Below, piece by piece: positions 36,649 to 47,370 of a DNA stretch of 64,000 nt (its first letter is position 1; every line of letters starts with the position of its first letter). A model generated the notes under the pieces. That model saw only the letters and a program-made list of their open reading frames with translations, was not told the DNA's origin and ran no database searches. The position numbers and the translations under genes are program-made. Source of the stretch: Cycas panzhihuaensis (Eukaryota; Cycadophyta); the NCBI GenBank assembly GCA_023213395.1, contig CM041465.1:172801741-172865740 (forward strand). The letters are read 5' to 3'.

Positions 36649-37590
36649 AAAAAATCTTCTATCTGTGGGACAGATGATGGAACAAGACTATAAGGTTGTA
36701 TTTGATAATAGTGATTGCACTATTAAGGACAAAAAGAAGAACAAAGCTATTATTACAAAAGAAAAAAAGACTAAAGATAGATTTTTCAAGTTAGTTATAA
36801 CTCCTTCAGACAACTATGTATTGAAGACAACAATCAAGATAGATAACAACATGTGGTATAAAAGGTTTAGCCACCCAAATTATGGAAGTTTAGCCCTTAT
36901 GAAGAGAATGAATATGGTTGAAGCACTACCATAAATTGAAGCTGACAATGATATTTGTGAGGGTTGCCTTTTAGGCAAGCAATATAGAGAAAGTTTTTTT
37001 GATGGAAGCTATAGAGTAAAGAACCACTTCAATTAATCTACACAGATCTTTATGGTCTAATGGATGTCCCATCTCTAGTTGGTGCAAAGTATTTTCTCAC
37101 CTTCATTGATGATTATACAAGAAAGACATGGGTCTATTTTCTAAAATTCAAGCAAGATGCATTTCAATACCTTGTAGACTTCAAAATCTTTGTGAAGAAG
37201 CAAAGTGGACACAAGATACTTTCCCTAAGATCAGATAATAAGGGAGAGTTTATTTCTAATGAATTTAATACTTATTATATATACTATGGTATTATAAGGT
37301 AATACAAAAACCCCTATACTCAACAACAAAATGAGATTGTTGAACGAAAAAATCATACCATAGTTGAAATAGCTAGGTGCATGCTTAAATATAAGAAATT
37401 TGGACACGAATTTTAGGTAGAAGTTGTCCATACTATAGTTTACCTCCTAAAGAGGTGTACCACCAAGGCCCTTAGGTGGATGACACCAGAAAAAACATAG
37501 ATAAATTATAAATGTAGCATTCATCACGTGAGAATCTTTAGATACCTAGCCTATGTCGATGTTCCAGAACAAAAATAGATTAAACTTGAT
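36641..37590 (+). pseudogene. Copia F left arm: pre-integrase and integrase
   Basis: The first 98 codons (to 36934) hold SPKNLLSVGQMMEQDYKVVF and MWYKRFSHPNYGSLALMKRM (pre-integrase His motif). The zinc-binding end CEGCLLGKQ lies at about 36955. The integrase core continues with FIDDYTRKTWVYFLKFKQDA (about 37102) and KKQSGHKILSLRSDNKGEF, then IVERKNHTIVEIARCML (about 37336). The arm ends at KLD, where copia E is inserted, and resumes at 44969 as DDKSTK. Confidence 0.85.
37586..37590. repeat. Copia E target-site duplication, left copy
   Basis: TTGAT equals 44969-44973. Joining across it restores the integrase phrase IKLDDKSTKCIFIGYS of copia F. Confidence 0.95.
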
Positions 37591-38057
37591 TATTAGGAAT
37601 ATTAATGTTAGCTTTATATTATTGTTAGTTTTATGTTAATATTATCTTTTGATCACATGTGTAAATATAAATTTAAGTGATGTAAAGTTCTTTTTATATA
37701 AGCTAATGTTAATTATTAATTATTATATGAAGGTCATTGAAATGTGTAACTGCCCATTTTAACGAATCTTTCATTCTTTAAATAGCCTCTTATAGATTCT
37801 AGGAATTGGTTCCAGGAATCTAAGAGGCTGTCATAAGCCTATTTTGAAGGCTGGTTTCCGTATGTAGAGGGTATTCTTATCAAAGTTTTATGTAAGGTTT
37901 CCAAGTCAATAAATTTTAAACTTAGAGAGGTGTTTTCTCTTCCCCAGAAGGGGTTTTCCACCTGCCACATCATGTGTACATGTGCAATGCCAAATTTTCA
38001 CCTGTGTATGTTTGTTTATTTGATCCTGTGATATTGTACATACTACCTATCTTTACA
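37591..38057 (+). repeat. Copia E 5' LTR
   Basis: It starts TATTAGGAATATT and ends CTTTACA. It is closely similar to 44505-44968. Confidence 0.95.
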
Positions 38058-38069
38058 TGGTATTAGAGT
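38058..38069 (+). promoter_or_regulatory. Copia E primer binding site
   Basis: TGGTATTAGAGT abuts the LTR (10 of 12 to TGGTATCAGAGC; both differences are C to T). The antisense FY copy begins at its right edge. Confidence 0.9.
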
Positions 38070-39045
38070 AGGAGTAGAATTTTAAGTCTGTTCTAGAGAA
38101 ACTCAAGTCTTAGACAGCTTCCCTATGAGCTGACTTGTTTGCTTTGATATTATTCATATTGGTTTGCTAGTACTTGATAGAGCCACCATCATCACTAATG
38201 ACCATCCAATTTTTATTATGGCTCCATACTATGGACTTGATTGCCTGATCATGAGCCTAAAGAATCATTTCAAAATTGAATGACTCCCCATTCCAAAGAG
38301 TGAACTCTCCACTCTACAAGCCTGTGATTAGACGCTGTCTTGTTGGCATCCACAAGACTTTGTTAATGGAGCAATGATTTGTATTCATAGATGCATGCAC
38401 AAATTTAGCAACAAAGCTTGTTAATGGATTATCTGGATAAGCACTTGATCGCAACATATCTACAACTACAACTGGTGTAAGGTGCAAAATTGTACTATCC
38501 CTTACATCTCGTTGCCACATCCAAATCTGCATGTACCAGATAACTGTGCGTGTATAATCAACTGTTCGAAGATGTATATGCTTTCTGACCCTTCTAGCTG
38601 AGATCCCATCTCCATGTTCTCGAGCCTTCAAGGAATCCATACGATGTAGGCTGATTCCAAGAACTTCCTGTTGCCCTTCGAACTTGCTATCACCGATGAT
38701 GATAATCTTTGCGGTGATTTGTACATTCGAGTGAGCAGAGCTCCTGACCAGTCTTTTGAGAACTGATGTATCATAGTGGGTAGCAGTGCGATGGTGTTCG
38801 TACAAAACTTGGCAGTGCGAAGGTGTTCCTCCCAGTGGCCTATTGATGCTTGCTCCCCACCGTGGCCCGCTGTCAAAGAACTGATCCTGCAACATTGAGA
38901 CATCTCCATAACTGACATGGATCCTCACCTCAACAAGCCGTCTCTCCTACAAACCATACGAAGATCGACCTGCAACAAACCTTCGTCGCCATGGAGAAGC
39001 GTAACATGTAGGGTTTCTCTCTTTCCCTCCTCTCGGATCCCAAAT
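38070..39045 (-). pseudogene. FY: Captured, intron-free 5' part of an FY/WDR33-like gene (antisense in copia E)
   Basis: The minus strand has one continuous frame from about 38928 to 38071, interrupted only by nonsense codons. Diagnostic phrases of plant FY are [120 protein letters not shown] and DLSF near the end. These span the N-terminus and the first WD40 blades. FY/WDR33 is the CPSF subunit that recognises the poly(A) signal; in Arabidopsis FY acts with FCA in flowering control. Stops at the conserved Gln of SGEF and AHDQ regions are TAG. Upstream, GC-rich sequence with an AAACCCTA motif (39009-39018) looks like the mRNA 5' leader. No intron-like break is seen, suggesting a cDNA origin. 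It is a pseudogene with no complete domain set. Confidence 0.9.
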
Positions 39046-39112
39046 TACATCTTAAATCAATTTTCTTTTATAAAAATAATAATTCCATCTGGTCCACGTC
39101 TCCCTAACCCCC

Positions 39113-39116
<4 letters not shown>

Positions 39117-39176
<60 letters not shown>
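39117..39176. repeat. (AT)30 microsatellite
   Basis: An uninterrupted AT dinucleotide tract, just past the presumed 5' end of the FY copy. Confidence 0.95.
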
Positions 39177-39178
<2 letters not shown>

Positions 39179-39179
39179 C

Positions 39180-39600
39180 AAATCAAACCTAATCAACCTT
39201 AGGTTAATTAAAATTAACCTTCCCCTTATTATATTTGATTTATAAATCAACATTATCCCCTTTATTACTTTTATTATTACAATATCCCCCCCTTATATTT
39301 TATTATTTACCCCTATTTATTATATTTATTATTACATTAGCACCCCCCCCCCCCCTACATTTTATTATTAAAATTAACCCTCCCTAACTACATTTTTAAT
39401 GTTAAAATTAACCCCCTCTATTACACTTTAATATTAAAAATAGTGCCCTCCCTATTACATTTATAAATTAACAAAATACCCCCTCATTGCTTTAGTGTAT
39501 TAATATCTTTTTTAATTAAACCTTCATTTTTAATCAATAAAATCTAGCTATTACCCCCCCATTAAATATTTGGATATTAAACCCCTTTCCACACTTAATT
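39180..39600. repeat. Degenerate AT/C-run low-complexity repeat
   Basis: Phrases like TTATTACATTTATTA and ATTAAAATTAACC recur, separated by runs of C (13 C at 39343-39355). It looks like a degenerate minisatellite of loosely 35-50 bp. No coding content. Confidence 0.6.
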
Positions 39601-40225
39601 TATAGATTTTAATTATGCCATTTAACTTTTTGATTCACAATAAATAAAATCAATAAAATATTTTTTTTTTAAATCAAATTAATATATCTTTAAATAAAAC
39701 TACATATATTTTTTTTTGCATTTTAACTCATTATTATTTTTCTAAAATTGTGGAAGATCTATAATAATCTTTACAAACTATTATTTGTTATAAAACTCGT
39801 TAATTATTAACAGTTAGTCAAAAGTTTTTTTTAATAACTTATTCATATCTGTTGTCTTCTTAAAATAATCAAAAGGGAATCTAAATACTCTTAATTATTA
39901 GTTTGTAAAGTTTTTTTTTTAAGTCTTTAAATAAACACTTAGCCTTTTTTACTTGTGATTGAATAAATAATTTATTCTTTAACAACAATAAGGGGGACTA
40001 TTAACATATTTTTTCTCAGAAAAGGGGAATATTTAATTCTTTTGCTCTAGGGGAAGGGTATCCAAATTTAATAACTATGGTTTTCAGTTTCTTATCATTC
40101 GATTAAACATGTTACTCTGATGTTTAGTAATTTCAATATAACTATTATCACTTATACTTATTCATCTAAATTTTCTAAATCTTTTGACTCAAACAGACTT
40201 CTAATCAGCATTTATAATTCCTAAT
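39601..40225 (+). other. Copia E leader, right part
   Basis: AT-rich and non-coding, with several poly(T) runs; it leads directly to gag. Confidence 0.6.
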
Positions 40226-41177
40226 ATGGCACTAATACCAGGGACAATCACTTGCGTTATGATTCCAGTTCTAACTGGCTCAAACTATGCTGACTGGAGG
40301 AATTACATTTCCCATCAGCTTAAACAATAGAAGATATGGTGATATGTAATAGGTGAATTCAAAAACCAAAAGACGCAACTTTAGAAAGCTATATGGTATA
40401 TCTGATGAACTCTGATTCATCTCTAGGCCCCATCCTATTGTCACTCTCACCATAAATCAATCGACAGTTCTATGATACAAATGATCTAGCCACTGTCTGG
40501 AATACTCTTAAGGAAAAATATGATAAGGTCGACACACAACAATTGGCTGTCCTAGAACAACAATTGTATAACCTTAATTATGATGATTTTTTTAAAGTCG
40601 AAGACTTTTTATCCAAAATTTAACTAATTAATAAAGATCTAAACAACTGTATTAAAACTATAATTAAAGTAGGTGATGTAGAACAAATAGTCATACATGC
40701 TAAAGATGACGATACGCTCGTATATCTTGCGATAAACAAACTACTAAAATATTTTAATCTTTTCAAGACTGTTAGACAACAAGCTGGTATTCCTCTGATA
40801 ACTTATAATCAGTTGACAAACCAACTAATTGAACATCAAACGATATTAATTCAAATAGGAAAATTGAAAGATCCTTCTCAGGCTTTCTTTTCTAAATCAA
40901 AGCCTCAAAATAAAACCAAACATCAGAACAACTTTAATAGTAATCCAAAATTCAAAAAACCTCATAAAGGTCCACCTCCTAGTTTTCAAAATAATACTAA
41001 GTATTTTGGTCCACCTAAATATCAGAATACTTCCAAACAGTCTTTTTCAAATCAGAACTTTGTTAATCCTTCTCAGAGCATTAGTTGTGCCTACTGCCAT
41101 AAAAAAGACCCCACTATTGACGTTTGCAGAAGTATAATAACTTCAGAAGCCTGGAAAGCTTTTAAGGGATTGCAACC
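40226..41177 (+). pseudogene. Copia E gag
   Basis: ATG 40226 opens with MALIPGTITCVMIPVLTGSN and YADWRNYISHQL, the N-terminal gag segment of plant copia. The UBN2 core follows (about 40490-40790). A clean 122-codon stretch (40813-41181) is Asn/Gln/Lys/Pro-rich and ends in a knuckle-like CAYCHKKDPTIDVC, where the GH of CCHC reads DP. Scattered stops (for example TAG at the KQQ position near 40328) inactivate it. Confidence 0.85.
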
Positions 41178-41225
41178 CTGACCACAATCCTGACCACAAT
41201 CCTGACCACAAACTCGACCACAATC
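41178..41225 (+). repeat. 12-bp tandem repeat coding (R/stop)PQS
   Basis: There are four copies of CTGACCACAATC or near variants. In the gag-pol frame three copies read stop-PQS or stop-PQT (TGA) and the fourth keeps CGA (Arg). The TGA copies are best explained by CpG deamination of CGA. Confidence 0.85.
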
Positions 41226-42660
41226 TCATAATCACTCTTTAACGGTAATAACTTCTATATTTATTGCTCCATCTAATCAATCACCTCAATGGATCCTTGA
41301 CTCTGGTGCTTCCTATCACATGATAAGACGCTAGAAAAATTTATCTACTTATCAATATGATACTAACTCTGAAGAAGAGATTTCTTTTGGAAGTAGATCC
41401 TAACTCAAAGTAAAAGGATAAGGTGATGTCACTTTGAAAGATGATTCAATCAAGGATGTCTTCTACATGCCAGATTTGTTACCAAACCTTTTCTCTGTCT
41501 ACCAAATCTACTAGAAAGACCTTGTTGTTGAATTCTGAAAAGATAAATTTATTATTAAAAAACCATTAAATAAATTCAAACCTATTTCCTCTAGACATGT
41601 TGATCATAAAATAAGTCTCTATAGCCTAACTAGTTTATAAAATACCAAAACAAAGTCCTTTAGTGCCTTCATAGTCAAATTTGATCCAATCAGTAAACTA
41701 TGGCATGCACGATTTAACCATACTAGTTATGGAAAACTTTAGTACCTAAAAAGACATGACATGGTTCATGGTCTTCCACCTTTAAATACTGTTTATGGTA
41801 TCTACGAAGCCTGCGTAATAGGTAAGCAACACATAGATCCTTTTTCACATCAAACTCAATTCAGAGTGAAAGTTCCACTTGAACTTGTTCACTCTGATAT
41901 ATGTGGACCATTCCATGTAACTTCATATTCTAGCAGTCGTTATTTTGTCACGTTTATTGATGATTTTTCGAGAAAATATTGGGTGTACACACTTAAGACT
42001 CGTAATCAAGTGTTTGACATCTTCACTGAATTCAAAACACTTGTAAAAAATTAATCAAAATCGAAAATAAAAAAATTTAGATCTAATAATGGCAAATAAT
42101 ATCTAAGTGATAAATTCACTTTCTTTTGTAAGAAGCACAAAATTTAATTTCAGTATTCTGTTGCCTAGAATCCCCAGTAAAATGGTGTTGCTAAATGCAA
42201 AAACCGTACTCTTGTTGAAATGACTCGATGTATGCTACATATAAAGAGTCTTGACTTAAAGTTGTGGGCAGAAGCAATTTCCTGTTCCAACTATCTTTTA
42301 AACCGTTTACCTAGTAAATTTTTACAAAATGTTACTCTAGAACAAAAGTGGTCTAGACGAAAACCCTCAATTAAACATCTGAGACTTTTTAGAAGTATTG
42401 TGTGGGGACATATTTCCAAAGAAAAACATAAGAAACTCGATCCTAAAAGTCAAAAATATATCTTCATTGGATACAACGAAAAGAACAAAGCTTACAGACT
42501 TTTGGATCCAGTTACACACAAAATATCAATTTTACGTGATGTAATATTTGATGAAGAAGGATCCTCTTCAACTTCTACTTATGCAGAACTTCCTATTGAG
42601 AATCTATTAATCAATACCTATTTGGTTGACTCATCTGGAAAATAAATTAACCTTGAGACT
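41226..42660 (+). pseudogene. Copia E protease and integrase
   Basis: The protease active site reads WILDSGASYHM (about 41290-41322), intact. FYMPDLLPNLFSVYQI and KLWHARFNHTSYGKL (pre-integrase) follow. The integrase core is open at 41761-42054 with LELVHSDICGPFHV and FVTFIDDFSRKYWVYTLK, and at 42220-42645 with MTRCMLHIKSLDLKLWAEAI and KKLDPKSQKYIFIGYNEKNK. A few stops and shifts occur, but far fewer than in neighbouring elements. Confidence 0.9.
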
Positions 42661-44484
42661 ATAGAATCATTACCCACACAAGTTCAGAATTAGACTCTAT
42701 CTGAACCAACCGTAATAGAGCCTTCTTCTCAAGCTAGCTCCTCATCTCAACCTATGACTACAGAAACAATCATAAACAAACAACCTGTATGGGTAAAGAA
42801 AACACTTTTTGACACTAGATCTAATGTAGGTAATCTTGTAGATACTAGGAGAACATATGCTCAAAAATTACATTCTAACTATATATTAATGGTTAAAATA
42901 ATGGCCAATAATGATCCTAAAACTTTTAAATAAGTTAGCAAAAATCTTGTATGGCAGGAAGCCATGCAAGTTGAATTTGATACTTTAAACAAGAATTTAA
43001 CTTGGGATCTTATTCCATCTTCACCAGGGAAAAATATAGTTGATTATAAATGGGTTTATCGAACTAAATACAATTCAACATGCGCAGTTGAAAAGCATAA
43101 AGCTCGCCTAGTTGTGAAAGGATTTCTCAAATCGATGGGATAGATTATAATGAAACCTTTGTCCCTATTGCAAAGATGAATACCATTAAAACTATTATTT
43201 CTCTAGCAACTAAATTCAACTGGGAAATCCATCAAATGGATGTCAAAAGCACGTTCCTAAATGGTGATCTTTAAGAAGAAATCTACATGTCTCAACCGCT
43301 TAGTTTTATTGATAACCTTAATTTAGTTTGTAAACTAAAAAAATCCATTTATGGATTAAAGCAAGCTCCTCGAGCTTGTACATAAAAGTAAATAATTATC
43401 TTACTCGAAACAGATACACTAGATATATCAGTGATCTAAATCTCTATTTTAAACGTGAAAACAAGAATCTTACTATATTAATCCTGTATGTCGATGATAT
43501 CATCATTACATGATCTTTAAAGAATAACATTCATAAACTAAAAATAATCTTAATGAATAAATTTGAAATGACCAATCTAAGTTTTCTACACTATTTTCTC
43601 GAATTACAAATTTACCAACACGATTAAAAAATAACCATATCTCAACCAAAATATATTTTAGACCTAATCAAATGGTTTAACATGGAAAATACTAAACTGG
43701 TTTCTAATCCTTTACAATCAGGAGTAAAATTATCTACTGATTATTCTGCACCCTTGTGTGATCCAACTTTATATAGGCAGCTTATTGGCAGCCTTATTTA
43801 TTTAACACATACCTGACCTGATATATCCTATGCTATTGCTTTATGTTCGTGTTATATGCAAAAACTACATGAATCACACTGGAAAGCTGCTAAACGTATT
43901 CTTCGATATCTTCAAAATACTATTTTTTATAGTCTAACTTATAATTCTTGCAGTAAACCTCTAACCTTAATAGGGTATATTGATTCAGATTGGGTAGGTG
44001 ACTCAAATGACTGTAAGTCCACATCAGGTTATGTATTTTTTATAGATTCCTCACCTATCATATGGTCTAGTAAAAAATGTAAGTCTTAGCTCTATCAACA
44101 ACTGAAGCTAAATATCGAGCACTTGTTGAAGTAAGCAAAGAAGCACTTTGGATCAAATCTCTCTTAAATAAAATTTGTCTGTTTCCTAACTCTTTTATAT
44201 AAATTAAAGTTGATAATCAAGGTGCGATTACTATTGCTACAAATCCAATTGCTCATTATAGAACTAAACACATAGAATTGTATCAGTATTTTATTCATAA
44301 TCTTGTTACTGATAATATTATTCATTTATCTTATTGTCCTACAGATCTACATGTTGTTGATATTCTTATCAAGTCATTGACTGAAGTCAAGTTTAAACCT
44401 GCGAGATTTGTTAAAGATAAAAGAAGTCTCCATCAAAGGGGGATCAATATGATGAAGACCTTCTTTATCTTCTATATTGTATAA
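42661..44484 (+). pseudogene. Copia E reverse transcriptase and RNase H
   Basis: RT begins near 42955 (WQEAMQVEFDTLNKNLTWDL, then DYKWVYRTKYNST). The catalytic box is YVDDIIIT (about 43486-43510). RNase H is open at 43856-44089 (HWKAAKRILRYLQNT, IDSDWVGDSNDCKSTSGY). The end is clear at 44095-44484: TEAKYRALVEVSKEALWI, HYRTKHIELYQYFIHN and DILIKSLTEVKFKPARF. Frameshifts near 43135 and 43380 break the polyprotein. Confidence 0.9.
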
Positions 44485-44495
44485 AAGCTAACATT

Positions 44496-44504
44496 AAAGG
44501 GGGA
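44496..44504 (+). promoter_or_regulatory. Copia E polypurine tract
   Basis: AAAGGGGGA directly precedes the 3' LTR. Confidence 0.9.
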
Positions 44505-44968
44505 TATTAGGAATATTAATATTAGCTTTATATTATTGTTAGTTTTATGTTAATGCTATTTTTTAATCACATATATAAATATAAATTTAAGTGATGTAAA
44601 GTTTTTTTTTATATAAGCTAATGTTAATTATTAATTATTATGTGAAGGTCGTTGAAATGCGCAACTGCTGATTTCAGCGAACCTCTCATTCTTCAAATAG
44701 CCTCTCATAGATTCTAGGAATTGGTTCCATGAATCTAGGAGGCTATCATAAGCCTATTTTGAAGGCTGGTTTCCGTATGTAGAGGGTATTCTTATCAAAG
44801 TTTTATGTAAGGTTTCCAAGTCAATAAATTTTAAACTTAGAGAGGTGGTTTTTCTTCTCCAAAAGGGGTTTTCCACCTGCCACATCATGTGTACATGTGC
44901 ATTATCAAATTTTCACTTATGTATGTTTATTTGATCCTGTGATATTGTACATGCTACCTATTTTTACA
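44505..44968 (+). repeat. Copia E 3' LTR
   Basis: It is 464 bp, starts TATTAGGAATATT and ends TTTTTACA. Confidence 0.95.
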
Positions 44969-44973
44969 TTGAT

Positions 44974-46891
44974 GATAAGAGCACTAAGTGCATATTTATT
45001 GGGTATAGTGATGTGTCAAAATCATATAAGGTGTATGACCTAAATGAAAGAAAGGTTATGGTTAGTAGAGATATTGTATTTAAAGAATATGACTACTATC
45101 AATTAGATTATGTCTAAGATAAAGGCAAGAACATTATGATTAACTTTGATTCATCTCCCAAGTTCACATATGTGCCACCTAGACAATATTCAAGGTAAAA
45201 TGTTGGTGTATCAAGGCCAAGTGATGAGGGAACCTCTACTCAACCTCAAAGGTTTCTTAAACAGATTTAAAGAAGCCATGACTTGGATAACATATTAGAT
45301 AATAACTTTGACAAGATATTTACTCATTCACATTGAGTTAACTTCGCCCTTATAAGCTAAGTAATGGAAGTCCATGAGCCTCATACTTTTGAAGAGGCAG
45401 ATATTCATGATGAATAGAGATAAGCTATGGGAGATGAATATGATTCTATAGTGAAAAATAATACATGGGAACTCATTCATCTTCCTCCAAATAAAACATC
45501 CATTGGAACCAAATGGGTCTATAAGACCAAGTTTAGATCTTATAGATCTATTGTCAAATATAAAGCTAGACTAGTTGCCAATGGATATATATAAATAGAG
45601 GTATAGATTATAATGAAACCTTTGTTCCTATTGCTCGAATAGAGATGGTTTGTATGATATTGAGTCTAATAACTTAAAAAGATTAGGATGTTAATCAAAT
45701 AGACATTAAAAGCACTTTTCTTAACGGCTACATTAAAGAAGAAATATATGTTCAATAACCTAGAAAATAAAGTGTATAAACTTAAAAAGGCACTTTATGG
45801 TTTGAAACAAGCACCTAGAGCATGGTACTCTAGGATGGATAAATATTTCAGAGATTAAGGATTTGAGAGAACTCAATCGGATCTAAATTTGTATATCAAA
45901 ATCAAAACAGATTCCATATTAATTGTGAGACTTTATATTGATGGCTTGGTCTATATAGGAAATAACTCTCATCTTTCTAAAAGATTCAAGGATGATATGT
46001 ATAAAGAGTTTAAAATGATAGATTTGGGATTAATGCATTACTTCTTAGGATTAGATGTTTGGCAATATGATGATGGTATTTTTATTTCTCAAAGGAAATA
46101 TACTTTGGACTTACTCCAAAAGTTCAAGATAAATGACTGCAAGGCCTTAACCACACCAGTAGAAGTCAAAATCAAACTATCCAAACTTGATGACTCTACT
46201 CCAATTGATCCTATATTATATAGACAATTGATTAGAAGTCAAATATACTTGACATCAACATGACCTGATATCATGCATGCGGTTAGTATTGTATCAAGAT
46301 TTATGCAATATCCTAAATCTACACATTCGCAAGTGGCTAAATATATTGTAAGGTATCTAAAGGGTACGACAGACTAGGGGATACATTACAAACCTTTCTT
46401 AAATTTTAGGTTGATTGGATATAGATTTAGATTGGGCAGGTGATGTTGATGATAGAAAGTCTACTTCTGGATATACCTTTAGTTTAGGCTCAATAGTTAT
46501 AGCATGGAGTACCAAAAAGTAGAATACTGTTTCCTTATCTATAGTTGAAGCAGAATATAAGGCAGCAGTATCAGGTGTATGCGAAACAGTTTAGCTATGT
46601 TGACTACTTCATGATATCTAATTGGAATAGGATAGTCCTATAAAAATATGGTGTGATAATGAGAGAACTATTCAAATGACACGTAATCTAGTCTTTTATA
46701 GAAGAACTAAACACATTGAGATGCAACATCATTTCATTCAAGAAGTTGTCCAAGTAGGAGAAATAGAGTTAGTTTATTACAACACGGAAGATCAGACAAC
46801 AAACATATTTGCAAAGGTACTTAGAAAAGTTAAGTTCTATAAATTCATAGATAAACTTAGAGTTACACAAAATAAACATTATGAGAGAGAA
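44974..46891 (+). pseudogene. Copia F right arm: integrase end, RT, RNase H
   Basis: The integrase frame continues with DDKSTKCIFIGYSDVSKSYK. RT starts near 45415 (NTWELIHLPPNKTS, GTKWVYKTKF), then [20 protein letters not shown] (about 45784). The catalytic region lies in the open frame 45889-46263, where the usual YVDD reads YIDG. HYFLGLDVWQYDDGIFISQ and CKALTTPVEV follow. RNase H is at about 46270-46890, ending TTNIFAKVLRKVKFYKFIDK. Frame breaks lie near 45600 and 46420. Confidence 0.85.
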
Positions 46892-47370
46892 TGTTAGCAC
46901 ATATAACATTCATTTTGTTAAAAGTGTGCAATTGGACTTTGGGAATCCATGGGGCCACCTACAACCATCTATAGTTGACTTAAGAAGGGGTAAGTATTAT
47001 TTTATTATTTTTATTTGAAAAAAAATGGTCGATGGAAAACTCCCTCCCAACGTCCCAACTATATATTTGTGGTGAATTATTTATCGATATTATTTAACAC
47101 CACTAACTATTAGAAATTTGTTAATATTTTTCATCAATATGGATTGATACTATTATACTTTGTCCCCGGTTTGTACTTAAAGTTCATCTATATCATTGAA
47201 CTGCCTACATATGTTTAGTGAGAGAGAGAGGTTAAGACGGTGCCCAGGGCTTTATCACAAATCATCAGATAAATCATATAGATATCTGATTTAGTATTAG
47301 AAGGTTTTGTAAACTCTTTAGTTATGTATCGTCAAAAAATTTATTGTATGAACAAGTAAACAATTCCTAA
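46892..47370 (+). repeat. Copia F 3' LTR (right end uncertain)
   Basis: The purine tract ATGAGAGAGAA (46881-46891) is followed by TGTTAGCACATATAAC, a normal LTR start. The right end is a guess, since the 5' LTR was lost at the junction near 36641. Confidence 0.55.

Larger units (their letters stand above)
37591..44968 (+). mobile_element. Copia E: full-length copia element with a captured host gene fragment
   Basis: A 7,378-bp element has LTRs of 467 and 464 bp, a perfect TTGAT duplication, PBS, PPT and gag-pol in normal order. My hand count gives roughly 37 differences between the LTRs (about 92% identity), so it is younger than copia B. Unusually, about 2.1 kb separates the PBS from gag. 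The first kilobase of this is an antisense copy of a host FY/WDR33-like gene; the rest is AT- and C-rich low-complexity sequence. Confidence 0.95.

Noticed and set aside
38628-38918. 96-codon minus-strand frame overlapping the FY copy
   Set aside because: It is a different frame of the same strand; the FY signature phrases lie in the 38314-38928 frame.
38070-39045. Treating the FY sequence as a functional host gene
   Set aside because: It is embedded in copia E, covers only the 5' part of FY, has stops at conserved Gln codons and no promoter or introns of its own that I can see.
41178-41225. 12-bp direct repeats as a CRISPR-like or regulatory array
   Set aside because: They are contiguous, in frame and sit inside copia E gag-pol coding.
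46892-47370. Full LTR pair for copia F
   Set aside because: No matching 5' LTR exists in the window; only the 3' LTR start is supported.
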